Shown here piece after piece: positions 36,116 through 49,321 of a stretch of DNA of 64,000 bases. The notes beneath the pieces are model-generated. The model worked only from the letters and a program-made list of their open reading frames with translations. It did no database searches and was not told the origin of the DNA. Both the position numbers and the translations under genes were made by a program. Position 1 is the first letter of the stretch. The number at the start of each line of letters is the position of its first letter. Origin of the DNA: Paraphysoderma sedebokerense (taxonomy: Eukaryota > Blastocladiomycota > Physodermatomycetes > Physodermatales > Physodermataceae); contig JAHLJZ010000009.1 in the NCBI GenBank assembly GCA_025602915.1, positions 434,001 to 498,000 on the forward strand, read 5' to 3'.

Positions 36116-39100
36116 ATGGACAAGATCACTGTTAATCTAATTCCGAAGATAACTATCGGGATCTTTTCGAAGCAAGAACTAGCGAGAATGTCTGATGACA
36201 ATGTCATAGCGCAGGACATCGGGGTGACCGAAAAGTTATGCTATCACCTGTCTAATCCCAGTTACTTGCAGTTGGTAGACTTTATTGATCGCGAATTATC
36301 TCCTAAGATAAAATCAGGAGGTTTGCTCACTCATTAATTCCAGTGTGTTTACGAGGATGCAAAGGAGAAATTAAATCTTTATTTGGTCGTTCTTTCAAAC
36401 AGAATTTAAATCTGATTCAGTGCCTATTCTTCGATCCATTCTCGAAATCTCACTGCCACGATATGGCTCGCACCCGCCGAAATCTCAGAAAGCTGTACTC
36501 AAACTTATTAGACAAATTTACACCTACAGTGATGAAAGTGAAAAACCAAAATTATTGCAATTGCTCAAAAGTGCCATACAAAATGCGATGAAAGGGTCTA
36601 ATAAGCGAAGGTTTGGTAGAACTTAACCCTCCAATCGACGACGCAATTTACCGACATTGTTATTAGTTCCAGCGCCCCCGTAGTGCCCACGGGTACCCTC
36701 AAATTCTATCTCATGTCAACTAATGAAGTAATCGGGTTATCATTAGAAAACCATCAAGAATCAGGATCCTCAAGTCCGCCCCCGCCTAACTTTGCCGACC
36801 TTGTGTCAATACAAGCGATTTTATTTTATCAATTCTTTAACACGAACACCAATGCTAAAGCAAATGAAAAACTCACTGTTCTCGTTCAAGAATTCTGGTC
36901 TGATATCGTCAAAATAAAAGGATCTGAGCTTGTGGAAGTAGCCATTTCGTTGATTCTTGGCAAGAAGCTAGGACTGGATTATGAGAGTATTCTTGGATCC
37001 AGTATGCTCCTTGGAGTCCTGTCGAGAGTTGCAGACAGATTGAACTTGCCTTATTTTAACAGCTCAAAGGACAAGATCCTGCAGTGGTTCGCGCAAGAAG
37101 TGATCAGTTCGAAAGGATCGGTCCCTGTTTTTGTGGTGGTGAGTTCAGCCATCCTGTCAGTCCCTGAAATGTCACCACTAACTCAGTACTTATGTATAGA
37201 CTATTATGGGGCCATTTTTCACATCGTACTTGGATCCGGATATTTTTCAAAAGACTCTCATCCCCGTTATAGAAAAAATGTTATTGAGAAGCCCTGAAGT
37301 GATGTTACAACGTAAGATTGCTGGCTTTAATCGATTTAGGTGGACGCCCCCTAATTTTTACACTTACGTTCAGTTCTGGCCGACATGGTTCCTTATTTTG
37401 CCTTTGATCTCTCCAATCTCTTCGAACAAATTATCGAGTCTGTACTCACTCAACTTCGATCGGGAAATGAACTTAATCGCAAATCTGCTTTGAATCTTTT
37501 TGATTCTCTAACCCGGAAATCATCTAGTTGCTCCGCATCAGTTCTGGCTATGATAAAAAAACTGACTGAGTCACTACCGAAATGTGGCACTTATGAGCAT
37601 AGGCAAAATTATTACAATGCGTTGGGATGTCTGATCAACCTAAATAATTCGGAGAATGATTCGATGAGAGATGTTTCTCGTACAGTCGTGTCATCTGTTA
37701 CGAAATACTTGTCCAGTGAGACGAACGAAAACGCATTGGGGACTTTGTTTGATTCTATTTTTGTATTTTTCATTCACCTCGATCCTCAGCAAAAGCAAGA
37801 TTCCAGTCTGGTCACTCCTGTCTTCAATCATGCGGTCAAAGTGCTGAGTGATGATAAGAAAGTTGTCGTCAGAAAGTCAATATTACGATCCTTGTTCTTC
37901 AACGTCGTGATGACTCCCTCAGTGTCGCACCTTAATCCCGTACTCGCTGCTATAGAACCTTCATTGAGTAATTTAATTGAAAAGTTCCAAAATAGTCCGC
38001 TTTCTTCACCTATCACCCATCAGGAGTCCTATTTTGCTTCTGCTGTTCTTGCCCGTCTGTACTTTGATTCATCGGTTCACCTTACTTCAAGAGACAAAAC
38101 CAAAAAGCTGCTGACTGCAGTTCTCATTGGTACCGATAAAAAACCTGGTTTTGTGTTTATGGACAAAGTGTATAGTAAGATATCTTCTGTTGAGGAAGGC
38201 GAAGGCTTTATTGCGCTTCTTGAACTTGCATTCCGCAATGTCGATGAGATTTCTGGTCTTAACGAGTTACAGTATGTGAATTATTATAACCTTTTGGATT
38301 TTGATATCGTTAATGACGAATTACTCTGTTCAGACCTTCCCCGATCGCCATTGCATATATTTTTGCCGCCACTACCTTGACAAACTATCAAACGCGCGAT
38401 CTAGCAATTCAGTCTTTGAAATGTATGGCTTCATCGAATCCGAAGAATGTTTCAGATATGTTCATTCCCGCCGTGCTTTATTTCTTGAAGCATGTCACAA
38501 CCTCTTCCGAATTCAAATTCAGTTCCAACTTCAATTATCGCCTTTCACAAATTGTGCAAGCCATCTCATCATTTTCGAGCGCGGAACCAGTCCAGCTACG
38601 TAAAGAGGCGCTGACCAAATCCATTCTTATCGCACATCATCCCTTAGCTATTTCTCCAATGCATCCCTTTGATTTCTGGACGTCATTTTTTACTACAGAT
38701 GACATTCTCCCAGAAGACCTCGTTGTTGAATCATTAGACAGCATAATTGAGGTGCTGCTGGGGAAAGATGGCGTGGACAGCGAATTATCGATGATGAAGA
38801 AGGCTGGATTAAACGCAATAGAGACTTGCATGTTTCTTGCTGGAAATGTAGTTGCAAAGAAGCTGATAGCAGTATTGAGAGAACGACTTGATGACACTGC
38901 TTGTCGATCACTGTCGGAAGAGGATATCGGAATTTGGAGGACGGAAGAAGGAACTTTATTTGTCGATGGTACGTCGATTCACTTCATAATAATCATCGCT
39001 GTTCGTTTATATTGAGTGATATCATCTTTTACCAGTTCTCCAATCCTCCAAAATAAAGGAAAGTAGGCGGCAAAATGACGCTGACTCGAAGTGGGAGGCT

Positions 39101-42100
39101 GATCTTAGAAAGGAATTAGAGAAGAAGGGCCAACAGTCATCTCGAAAATTAACAAAGGAGGAGCAACAACTCGTGAACAAGCAGCTCGCTCACGAATCGG
39201 CGGTACGCTCTAACATACAGAAGCTTCACAATAGATTAATGTCGGGTCTAGATATCTTAATAGCCATGGTGGAAGGCGATGAATTGTCGCTAGAACCTCA
39301 CATTCCTATCCTCATTACTCTGATTAAGAACGTGGCGTTAAATTGTGGCAAGATTGTCAATGAAAAAGTTTTGGACGCATATCAAGCGTTGGGCAAATGT
39401 CTCGAAGAAAGATTACGATCTGTATTAAAACCTTTGACCGTTATAACTTTTCGCAATTTACGGGCGGCCAATGTTCCTCAGGAGTGGCTTGAAGCTTCTC
39501 TAGATGGTGAGTAAATCTTATATTTCTTTCTTCATGTCAATCTGCTGATGGTTTTGAGTTCTCTACAACAGAGCTGAACGCTAAGATACTGTTTAAACTT
39601 CGATACTTGACCACTTCAAAAGCTTTCAGCCCGTCCACATTTTATTTTGTATACCAACTCCTTGATCCTGTTGCCACCAGAGCTGGAGAGCGACTGCAGT
39701 CATATGAAGGCAGGAAGCATTCTTCTGCAGAACAGATTGTGATTGACAATTTATTGGATCAAGTTACTTTGAGTTGTGATATTATCGCTAGTCATTGCCA
39801 TCTTGGATATTCGGAATTAGTTCCGAGAAAAGACATGATAAGCCTTCTGCTGTACTTGTTGACGACGAGAACAAAACTTCGAAAAACAGCCAAGGTATTT
39901 GCAATCATTTGCAGCATCATGACAATATCATAATTAATGCAAAATGTCGAACAGGATGGTCTTGTGAAATTGGGCAATGCTATCGCAAATTCCGTAAAAT
40001 TGGAAGAAGAAGAAGAAACTCTTGGTGGCATTCTGTCGCCACATACGATTGTCAGACAAGCCTGCCTAGAAGCGATTAAGGTAGGGCTATGTTTGATTCA
40101 TTCTTCAGTGCGATCCAGGTGGTATGCTAACATTCTTAATAAGTCTATTCCTGTATTGCCTGACGCTCGAACGTCCTTCACCTGCTATGTTTACGTGTGT
40201 CGATTCGATTCGGACAACCATATTGTTGAAGCCGCTAATCGTCTCTGGCAGTCACATACTTTGTCATTAGAGGAAGATGACTGGAAGGCAATATTACGTT
40301 TAGCTAGTATGGAACCGAATTTTATTTGACATGTATGCTTAACCATTTCTAACACTATTACAGCTTTGGATGTTGCGCCGATACGCTCCTGCGCATCGAA
40401 ATCCCTCAGTAGTTTTCTCGAGCAATTTTCAAGCGTGGTTTCGAAATTTTTAGAAACAGCTTATCACACATACATAACTAAGTCACAACCGCCTGAACCT
40501 GAATATGACGAATTTGGTATGGTCATAGCTCGGGATGTTATAGATGAGTGGGAATCACGATTAGGAATCGCCATGGCCTTAGAGAATGCTGCCAGAAGTT
40601 TCTCCAGCACAGATATAGAGAAATTCTTTAGTTTTCTTATTAAGGACGAGGCACTCGGAGATGATAACGAAGACGTCCGTGAAAAAATGTTACAGGTATG
40701 AGAAGTACATTACACTTATGTAAGCATGCCTTGACACTAATTCATTTGTAGGCTGGAATTGCGGTCATCAATGCGCATGGGAAAGACAATGTCGGAAAGA
40801 TCTTAAGCATCCTCGAAAAGTATTTGTCCACTCCGGCAGCAGATAGTCGCACCCAGGATTATATTCGGGAATCTGTCGTTATTCTTCTTGGAGCGGTCGC
40901 AAAACATATGGACTCTTCCGATTCTCGGTTACCCTCTATCGTCGATAAATTAATTGAAACGCTCAAAACTCCATCCGAGTCTGTTCAGGTGCGTCTTATT
41001 TAATTATTGAATACTCGAATTGATACTTAACTGCTGTTTTAGTATGCTGTCGCGGAGTGCCTTCCACCCCTTGTCAAATCCATTCGTGAGAATGTTCCAA
41101 ATCTAGTCAAGCAACTCCTGTCCAGGCTTTTTACCGCGGAAAAGTACGGTGAACGTCGAGGGGCAGCGTACGGTTTGGCCGGAATTGTGAAAGGACGCGG
41201 TATTGCGGCGTTGAAGGAATGCAATATCATGGCGAGTCTGAAAGATGCTGTCGAGTCAAAGAATAAGGATTATAGACCACGTCAGGGCGCCCTTTTTGCA
41301 TTTGAAGCATTGTCTGCTATGCTCGGTCGTCTTTTTGAACCTTATATCATTCAAATATTACCATTGCTCTTGCTTTGTTTTGGGGATGGATCGGCAGAAG
41401 TGAGAGAAGCTACTCAAGATGCCGCTAGGGTTATTATGGGCAAAATCAGTGGTCATTGTGTGAAGCTCATTCTCCCTTCTCTTTTGTCTGGTTTAGAGGA
41501 TGACGCTTGGAGAACAAAGCGTGGTTCCATCGAGTTGTTGGGTTCTATGGCGTTCTGCGCTCCGAAACAACTCAGTGTGTCGTTACCAACTATTATCCCT
41601 CGTTTATCAGAAGTATTGACGGATTCTCATATGCAAGTTCAACAAGCTGCAAAGCAAGCTCTTCTTCACTTTGGTGAAGTAATTACGAACCCCGAAATTC
41701 AGGCATTGGTGCCGACTCTACTTTTGGCTCTTTCGGATCCAGCTCAACATACTCAGACGGCGCTTAACGAAATCAGTGATACCACTTTTGCTCACTACAT
41801 CGATGCACCGAGTCTTGCCCTCCTGGTTCCTATTCTCAATCGTGGTTTGAAAGAGAGGAGCACGGAGATTAAAAAGAAAGCAGCGCAGGTTGTCGGAAAT
41901 ATGGCTTCCTTGACTGACACTCGGGATTTGACCCCATACCTGCCCAGTTTATTGCCGGGTTTGAAGACAGTTCTGGTGGACGCAGTTCCGGAAGCTCGAG
42001 CTACTTCGGCCAAGGCTCTCGGAGCTATGATATCGAGGTTAGGAGAAGAGAATTTCCCGACTTTAGTGTCAGAACTTGTTACTATTCTCAAATCCGATAC

Positions 42101-45100
42101 CACTGCTGTAGACCGAAGTGGAGCAGCTCAAGGTTGGCTAAGTTCGTAATGTGTTTTTTTCACTATGGTTGCTAACGAGTTATCGATTAGGCTTGTCCGA
42201 AGTTTTGTCTGGTCTTGGAGTAGGGCGGCTCGAGGGCATGCTGCCGGAGGTTATCGCGAATACTTTATCACCAAAACCGTATATCAAAGAAGGTTTTATT
42301 TCTCTGCTTGTCTATCTGCCAACTACCTTTGGGGGGCAATTCCAACCGTATATCGCCAGAATTGTGCCTTCAATTCTTCGTGGTCTGGCTGACGAAAATG
42401 AAGCAGTGCGGGATGTTGGTAAGTGGTATTGAAGTGGGTTACATACACAAGAATATTTGCTAATCGTTCGACTGTCATTACAGCCCTTCGAGCCGGACAG
42501 ATTATTGTTCAAGATTATGCGAACAGTGCCGTCGATTTGTTGTTGCCTGAACTCCAAAAGGGTCTCTTCGATGAAAATTGGCGTATTCGACATAGTTCTG
42601 TGCAACTGATCGGTGATTTGACGTATAGAGTGATTGGTGTTAGTGGCAAGGGGCAGGTCGATACAAGCACCGGAGAGGATGACACGATCGGTACAGAATC
42701 GGGCAAGCAGGCGCTTATCAAAGCTCTCGGTATTGATCGGTACAACGAGGTTTTGGCTGCATTATATATTGTTCGATCCGATTCAGCGGCCATGGTGCGT
42801 CAAGCGTCGCTGTATGTCTGGAAGACGATAGTTTCAAACACGCCGCGTACTCTGAAAGAAATTTTGCCTTTGATGATGAATATTGTTATTGACAGTTTGG
42901 CAAGTGGCAGCTATGACCGACGCCAGATTGCTGCCCGAGTATTAGGCGATCTTGTAAGAAAGTTAGGAGACAACGTCTTGACGCAGATTATTCCGATTTT
43001 AGAGGACGGTCTTGATTCCGAAAATGAAAATACCCGACAAGGAGTTTGTATTGGTCTGAGAGAAATAATGGTTTCGGCCGGGAAAACTCAAGTTGCGGAG
43101 TTCGCCCCGTCGCTCATTCCGGCCGTTCGCAAAGCATTGGTAATTCTAAACATAGATTTTAATTATTAGCCAGTCTGATTCTTACCTGAATTGTTTTCAG
43201 GTGGATCCTTGTTTCGAAGTACGTCAAGGCGCCGCCATGGCTTTTGATCAGTTGCAGGATAGCGTAGGTGCCAAAGCCATTGATGATATACTTCCTGCAT
43301 TATTGAACGAACTCAAATCTGGTGGAGAGACATCAAATAACGCATTGTCAGCCCTCCGAGAGATTATGGCTGTTCGAAGCAACGTCGTATTCCCTGTTCT
43401 TATTCCAACTCTCATCGCACCTCCAATGACATCTTTCAATGCCCGTGCGTTGTCTAGTTTAATATCCGTAGCTGGCGCGGCGTTAAATAAGAGGTTGTCA
43501 ACAATTTTGCCTGCATTAATGGATGGTATCAATCAAAGCGATGACGCCGTCTCGGATATTCAAGAAACCATCACAGTATTGGTCCAATCGATTAACGATA
43601 TTGAAGGAGCGCATAACTTGATGATGTTACTTTTCGATTCAGTGAAGGCTGATGATGTTAAACAACGCATCGGTGCTTGCAAGGTGTTGGCTACTTTTTG
43701 CGCGTCATCCAAAATTGATTTCTCGAACTATATCACGGATTGGTTCCGAGTGTTGTTAGAAATGTTCGTTGATCGGGACAGAGACGTCGTATTGGCCGCA
43801 TGGTCTGCCATGGACGCTATGATTAAGAGCGTTAAGAAGGACGACTTAGATCAATACGTGGCTCCTCTTCGACGATTACTTGGAGGTGTAGTCGCAAACA
43901 TGGCACCAGAACAAGAGGTTCCTGGTTTTTGTTTACCAAAAGTTTGTCTCGTGCTTTCTCCTATTCCCGGGCGACCCTACCAACTGATCTGTTCTTCAGG
44001 GAATTGCACCTCTTCTTTCAGTTTTCCTTCAAGGTCTCATGTATGGCTCCCCGGATGTCAAGGAGCAATCTGCCCTCGGAATTGGTAAATAATTCAAATC
44101 TCGATTTCGCCGTTGTCCGTTATATACTAAAATCTTCGATTGTAGGTGATATTATTCATCGAACAGACTCTAATGCATTAAAGCCATTTGTCGTTCAAAT
44201 AACTGGTGGGCATGTTTTAAGTATCAACTTACAATAACAAAAACTAATGTTTGCCGTTCAGGTCCTCTCATTCGTATCATCGGCGATCGAGTCACGCCCC
44301 AAGTTAAAGCAGGCATTCTACAGACACTTGGGTAAGAATTGTAATACTGACCAGATTGCTGTTTATTGTTTCTTACGCTCTGTATTTCATAGATCGCTGC
44401 TGAAAAAAGTTTCCATGTTACTCAAGCCATTCCTTCCACAACTTCAAAGAACATTTATCAAATCTCTTTCAGATCCCAACCCTACAGTTCGTAAACAAGC
44501 AGCTCGAGCCTTATCTGTTCTGATATCTCTACAATCACGTTTGGACCCGTTGGTTTCGGAGCTACACTCCGGCATAAAATCTTCTGAACCGTCTGTAAAG
44601 GAGACAATGTTGAAGGCTTTATACAGCGTGTTTAGCAAAGAAGGGGTGGATGTTAGCGAATCAACGTTGCAAACTGTGCTACCCACCTTGACAGAATGTT
44701 TAGGGGACTCTGAAGGTATATCAATAAAAATACCATCCAACGGGAAATGTGTATTGTCAAACTAACATGATTTGTCAGGCGGAGTTCGTTCTGGCGCGGC
44801 AGTTTGTATGGGCGCACTTTCACGATTGCTGCCTATAGAAAAATTGACGCCATCCATGTAATTATAATTCTCTTTCTGATTTCATTTTGTAACACAGTTA
44901 CTGACTAATCCTTGCAGTGAGTTCGTTCTTGGACAAATTACCGACTCGTCAATGGCAACGCTGTACTGTATATTAAAAGATAACACGAATCTGTTCCAGA
45001 CGGCCAACAAGATCGCAGAAGTGCATGCCCAATTGCAAAAGGGGTTAAAAGATGATAGGGTTTGTACTTCCGTTGCATTATGCTACCAAATCACATTGCT

Positions 45101-45703
45101 TTAACCTGTGTCACCAGCTCTCTGTTTGTGAAAATGCGGTCTTGGGTACCGGTAAATTTTTAGAAAATAACCGTTCGGCTGAATACGATGATCTTGTGCT
45201 GGATCTCGTCAATGTGATCAAAGATAACTCAGCGGATGTTAGAAGGACGGCATTGATCGTGTTGAAAAATCTCGCTAAATGTCGACACGAGGTATGATTT
45301 GTTAATTCTGTGAAAGTGAATTAGATATATCAATACAACTAACATACTGCGTCACTTGCAGATTGTAAAACCGCAGTTGAACATTATCGTGCCTGTTCTT
45401 ATGATGTTTGTTCGAGATAAGATCATTCCAGTCAAACTAGCGTGTGAAAGAACGCTGCTATATGTGTTGAAACTCAATGAAAGTGCCACAGTGATGGAGG
45501 TATGAGTGATTTCATTCACGAGAAAAAAAATCGGGAACTAACAGGAGTAAACTTGTCATTAGGAATTTTTATCCTCTGCGGACCCGTCAGTTGCAAAGTC
45601 ATTGACTGATTATCATCGACGTGTGTTGTCCAAGATGGTTCAAGATGGTGTTGAAAGTGATTATGAACAGTTAGATGATAAATTGTACGATGAATCAATG
45701 TAG
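36116..45703 (+). CDS. GCN1: eIF2-alpha kinase activator GCN1
   Basis: A giant HEAT-repeat protein of roughly 2,500-2,600 residues that binds ribosomes and activates the kinase GCN2 during amino-acid starvation. Start 36116 ([17 protein letters not shown]); exon 2 begins with [22 protein letters not shown] after an intron of about 80 nt. Recognisable blocks are [19 protein letters not shown] (about 37200) and the eEF3-like centre [24 protein letters not shown] (about 41150), [74 protein letters not shown] and [21 protein letters not shown] (about 42570). The RWD-binding part follows (about 42950-43500). HEAT repeats continue to the end [13 protein letters not shown]-like acidic tail at 45703. 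More than 20 short introns; no break found. Followed convergently by TBCE after 118 bp. Confidence 0.95.
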
Positions 45704-45821
45704 TCTGTAGTATTAATTTTTGTTCGTATTGTGTTGAATTTTACAAAATGTATTGCGAGACAGTTCGTGAGTTTATGAATACATTACCGCCAAACTCTTT
45801 TGTTTACAATTTTATACTAAT

Positions 45822-48007
45822 TTAAGCCTTCTCAACAACCACTTTATCTCCATTCTTGAGTTCATAAAATCCAACATCCCTCAAATCATCATCTAACTCA
45901 ACCTGAACAACTTGTGGTTCACTAGAATCCGGGTCCCAAGAATGTAACTCTCCTATCAATTTTATCTCTGTACCTCTTTTTATACCGAGCAATTTGGCGG
46001 CAATCGTTTTCAACTGCCGAATCGTCAAACTGGGAGTCACCTTTTTTTTAGCCGTTTTGTCAACGGAAACAAAATAAAGTTCTATCAATTTAGATGCTAA
46101 TGTTGAATCAACTTGTTTCGTAGATAATACAGGAGCACCATGACGGTTTAATAACTCTTGATATCTGGGGTGAAACGATCGAAAAGTATCGATTGACATG
46201 GAAGATGTTGCTGGAAGACTTTGTAAATGAAGAGATGAAGTCGAGGATGTTGATTCAGTTTTGTTTTTGAGGAATGTTAAATCTGTTGCAACAAGTTTTA
46301 GATAATACAACTCTGCATCTATCCGTTCCCGTGGACCAATCTGTTAAAAAGATGATCGAGTTAAATTGAATGTCTGATAAAAACGGACAAAAGAAAATCC
46401 TGATAACTAACCTCGCTACCGTTGAGTATCACCAAATTTTCGATACGAGTTATCACTTGGATTCGAGATATTTCCGGTGACGAGTCTAAGAGCAATAGGT
46501 CAATTCGACAGTTTCTTAATCAACTCAAGTCTATTAAGAATGGAAGACGTACATCCATACAAGGGATTATCCTTCACCCTTAATTCTCTCAAACTGTTGA
46601 ACGTATTCAATGCATCAATACTACTCCAATCTTTGATTTCATTACCAGTTAAATTTACGGTTTTCAGATTCGGAAATTCGGATTTACCAGATGGAAGTAT
46701 AGACTCGAGTTTATTATGCTGTAACATCAACGTCGACAACCTTAATAATTATAAACGACAATCAGATTGATTTTTCCTCACGGTAGATACTACACGGAAC
46801 AAACCTCGGCAACGACTGAAAACATTGCACATCGTTCCAGTCGGATAACAGATTATGTTCCAGATTTAATACTTCTAAATTATTCAAATGACTCAGACGA
46901 CCTTTGAATTTGATTGAATTGTATCCGTTAAAGCCGAGGTGAAGTTCAATTAGTGTCGGCAAGTATTGTGAAAGTCTGGCAACCTAGATGCAGATCATGA
47001 CGGTCAAACAAGGGCACAAAAGATTCGCAGGAATAAATAGAAAAATAAAGACGTACATCTCCAAAACCAATTTTGGTATGATTCAATGATAACGTCTGAA
47101 GATTTCGGAATGCGGTAGAAATCGAGAGATCATCATCGATCTGCGGCGGAAGTGGACAAAACCTGTTGTGACTACATTGCGTATACTTAGTGACATTTTT
47201 CAGTCAAAGCGGAGTAGGGAAGAAGAAATATACTTTAACCGTAGTATTCGTAAATCTTTTAACCCACAACATATCTTTCCTACTGTACTCCAATTCGAGA
47301 ATAAATTCCTCGACAAATCTAACTCTTGAATTCGTGGTACTGTTGCCTCGATATCGGTTTCCGGATCTGCTTGACAAATATCGAAATTCACCAATGAAAC
47401 TTCTACCAACTTATCAAGGTTACTAAATCCAAAATCTATCAGTATCAAATCTCAATTAACAAGATTTAACAATCAACAACCTCTGCTTTTTTGTTATTTT
47501 CTCAAAACCATAAGTTTCAACCAAAATATTACGATTTCCAGCCCAATACATTTGTCCCTTGTCTAGGCCATTTTTTGTATCTTTCTCCTTTTGATTGATC
47601 GATTCAAGGGTGGTAGTGTCTTGAGGTTCATTATTTTGCGTATATTTCGTATGTAATGCGGATAAGAATGATGTACCAAAGATGATTTTGGGGGAAGGTC
47701 GAATAAATGAACCGGATGTGGGTGAGCTAAGGAAATTGGGATAAAGAGTGAATACAGTTTCTTCTATTTCCTGTATTGTGTTTTAATAAAATTATTGATT
47801 TCATTCTTACCTGCACTGAAAATACCGAACGTCATTCAACGAGCCATCATGTTTTCCACCGTTCTCGTCATCCCATTCTACACCGTACCATTGTCCCGGT
47901 GTTGGGGGAACTTGACCGATATATTTAATTGTACCGAAACGACCGTCAGGTAGACGGATTCGACTTCCTACTATTACTTGGACCGGAGTCGGGTCTTGAG
48001 TGGTCAT
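45822..48007 (-). CDS. TBCE: Tubulin-folding cofactor E (tubulin-specific chaperone E)
   Basis: Cofactor E binds alpha-tubulin and takes part in joining it to beta-tubulin. The N-terminus (48007) is a CAP-Gly domain: VGSRIRLPDGRFGTIKYIGQ, GQWYGVEWDDENGGKHDGS, where the GKHDG groove motif is the TBCE form of GKNDG. A leucine-rich-repeat block follows with LDLSRNLFSNWSTV, LIELHLGFNGYNSI, LEVLNLEHNLLSDW and LKTVNLTGNEIKDWSSI. The C-terminal ubiquitin-like domain reads KKKVTPSLTIRQLKTIAAKLLGI, LDDDLRDVGFYELKNGDKVVVEKA. Domain order and a length of about 530 residues fit TBCE. Around seven introns are needed. Convergent with GCN1. Confidence 0.92.
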
Positions 48008-48380
48008 GCTGTACGATTATTGTGTGCGAATATTGGGACTTGGATGTAGTTTTGGATTAAACAAACATACAAGTGTGTATACAGTAACGAGAGGGTTAAT
48101 CATTGATCGATTGAATGGAGGTATCTGCAGATTATTATGTTCTGCGCACTCTTTGAATACGATCGTCCATGTAAGAAAATCAGTCCTGGCGCTAGTAATT
48201 GACAAAATCGTTGAAGGAGGACGCGCCGTACGACCGTAGGAATATGATAAATAAATCTCACTCATATAATACAACGTTAACATGATATCATACTATACAT
48301 AAAACGCTTTCTGGAAAAAAAGATCCTGCTATTTCACTAGACAGTTTAAATCTAAACCAGTCTCCGATATTTAACTGCAA
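48008..48380. other. Spacer upstream of TBCE
   Basis: 373 bp between the TBCE start and the stop of the next minus-strand gene. Open frames on both strands cover the same bases and show no domain, so none is called. It should hold the TBCE promoter. Confidence 0.5.
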
Positions 48381-48850
48381 TCAAGCACCTTTAGCCTTAT
48401 ACTTTAACCCTTCCAATTCCACCACTCCCTTTTCTGTTTCCATCATAATCTTGATAGCGTAAAAACTAAACCCAAACGTCAAAGTCGGTAAACACCACCA
48501 CCAAAACTCTGAATCCGTAAATGACAGTCCCGCATTCCACACACAAACCAGCGACAGAATGGCAGAAGAAATAGAACAAGTCATTAGTAATTTAGCTAAA
48601 CTCGAGTCTGGGAGGTTACTTATTATTTTGTGAGATCGGAAATATGGGAGGAGAAGAAACGAAGTGATGGATAGTAACAGCGTGAAAGTCAGGGATGGGA
48701 TGGCTGGGTTGAATGAAAGTGTTGAGATGAATAGATTGATTCGTGAAGTGATCAAGTTTCTAGTGAGGAATCGTTTAACATCATTGAATATCCAGATGGA
48801 AGAGTATAAAGCTCATTCAAAACGTACGATACTGCAAGTCCACCCGACAT
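48381..48850 (-). CDS. Small multi-pass membrane protein of unknown function
   Basis: Exon 1 (48850 to about 48828) encodes MSGGLAVS; a 67-nt intron with donor GTACGT and acceptor CACTAG leads to NLITSRINLFISTLSF and the rest. The protein has about 132 residues and three or four hydrophobic segments: LTFTLLLSITSFLLLPYF, LLMTCSISSAILSLVCVW, and FWWWCLPTLTFGFSFYAIK. The tail METEKGVVELEGLKYKAKGA is hydrophilic and Lys-rich. I do not recognise the family; a small ER or mitochondrial membrane protein is likely. The next minus-strand gene upstream ends only 15 bp before this ATG. Confidence 0.6.
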
Positions 48851-48865
48851 GATGCCTAGTATATT

Positions 48866-49170
48866 CTACGTCGCCATGAAATTTAGTCTTTCATTCATCT
48901 GTTTCACCTGATAGAGTATGATCACACACCTTGTATTGTCGATTCATTTTAATATTCTGTTCCCTTAACTTTTCAATTAGCTCGTCTTGTTCTATTCATT
49001 ACAAAAGACTAGGTGAATCATTCATTCACAGTTACGGATCTCGAGTGAAACGGACCTTGTTCATCGTAAACTATGTTTTTATCGTCACTGTCTTCCTCTT
49101 TCGTACCGAGAGAAAGCCGTCGAATAGCGGAAGACACAGAAGACGTTGCTGTTGCTTTTAATGTTGACAT
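48866..49170 (-). CDS. Small predicted coiled-coil protein, unrecognised
   Basis: Three small exons. The first (49170 to about 49057) gives MSTLKATATSSVSSAIRRLS and an acidic stretch EEDSDDKNIVYDEQ; a 64-nt intron follows; exon 2 gives EQDELIEKLREQNIKMNRQYK, a strong heptad-like helix; after a 31-nt gap with a GTGTGT donor and an ACAG acceptor, exon 3 gives MNERLNFMAT and a TAG stop at 48866. About 70 residues. The last intron is unusually short, so the true 3' end is doubtful; reading through the donor would end soon after. The first exon stays open up to Met at 49281, which could be the true start. No family is recognised. Confidence 0.4.
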
Positions 49171-49321
49171 TTTGTCGAAATGAAGGTGATATGTAGTTCC
49201 GGAATCCAAATCGTACCACCGAGGTCCTAGGACCGAGACTGACATTCCGCATCCGTTGAATGCACCACCTGCAACCATCACGTGGTCGAATCAATAAACC
49301 TTATCATTGACTTAATACATT

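Noticed and set aside
48000-48283. Frames on both strands upstream of TBCE
   Set aside because: They cover the same bases, lack domains and lie in the TBCE promoter.
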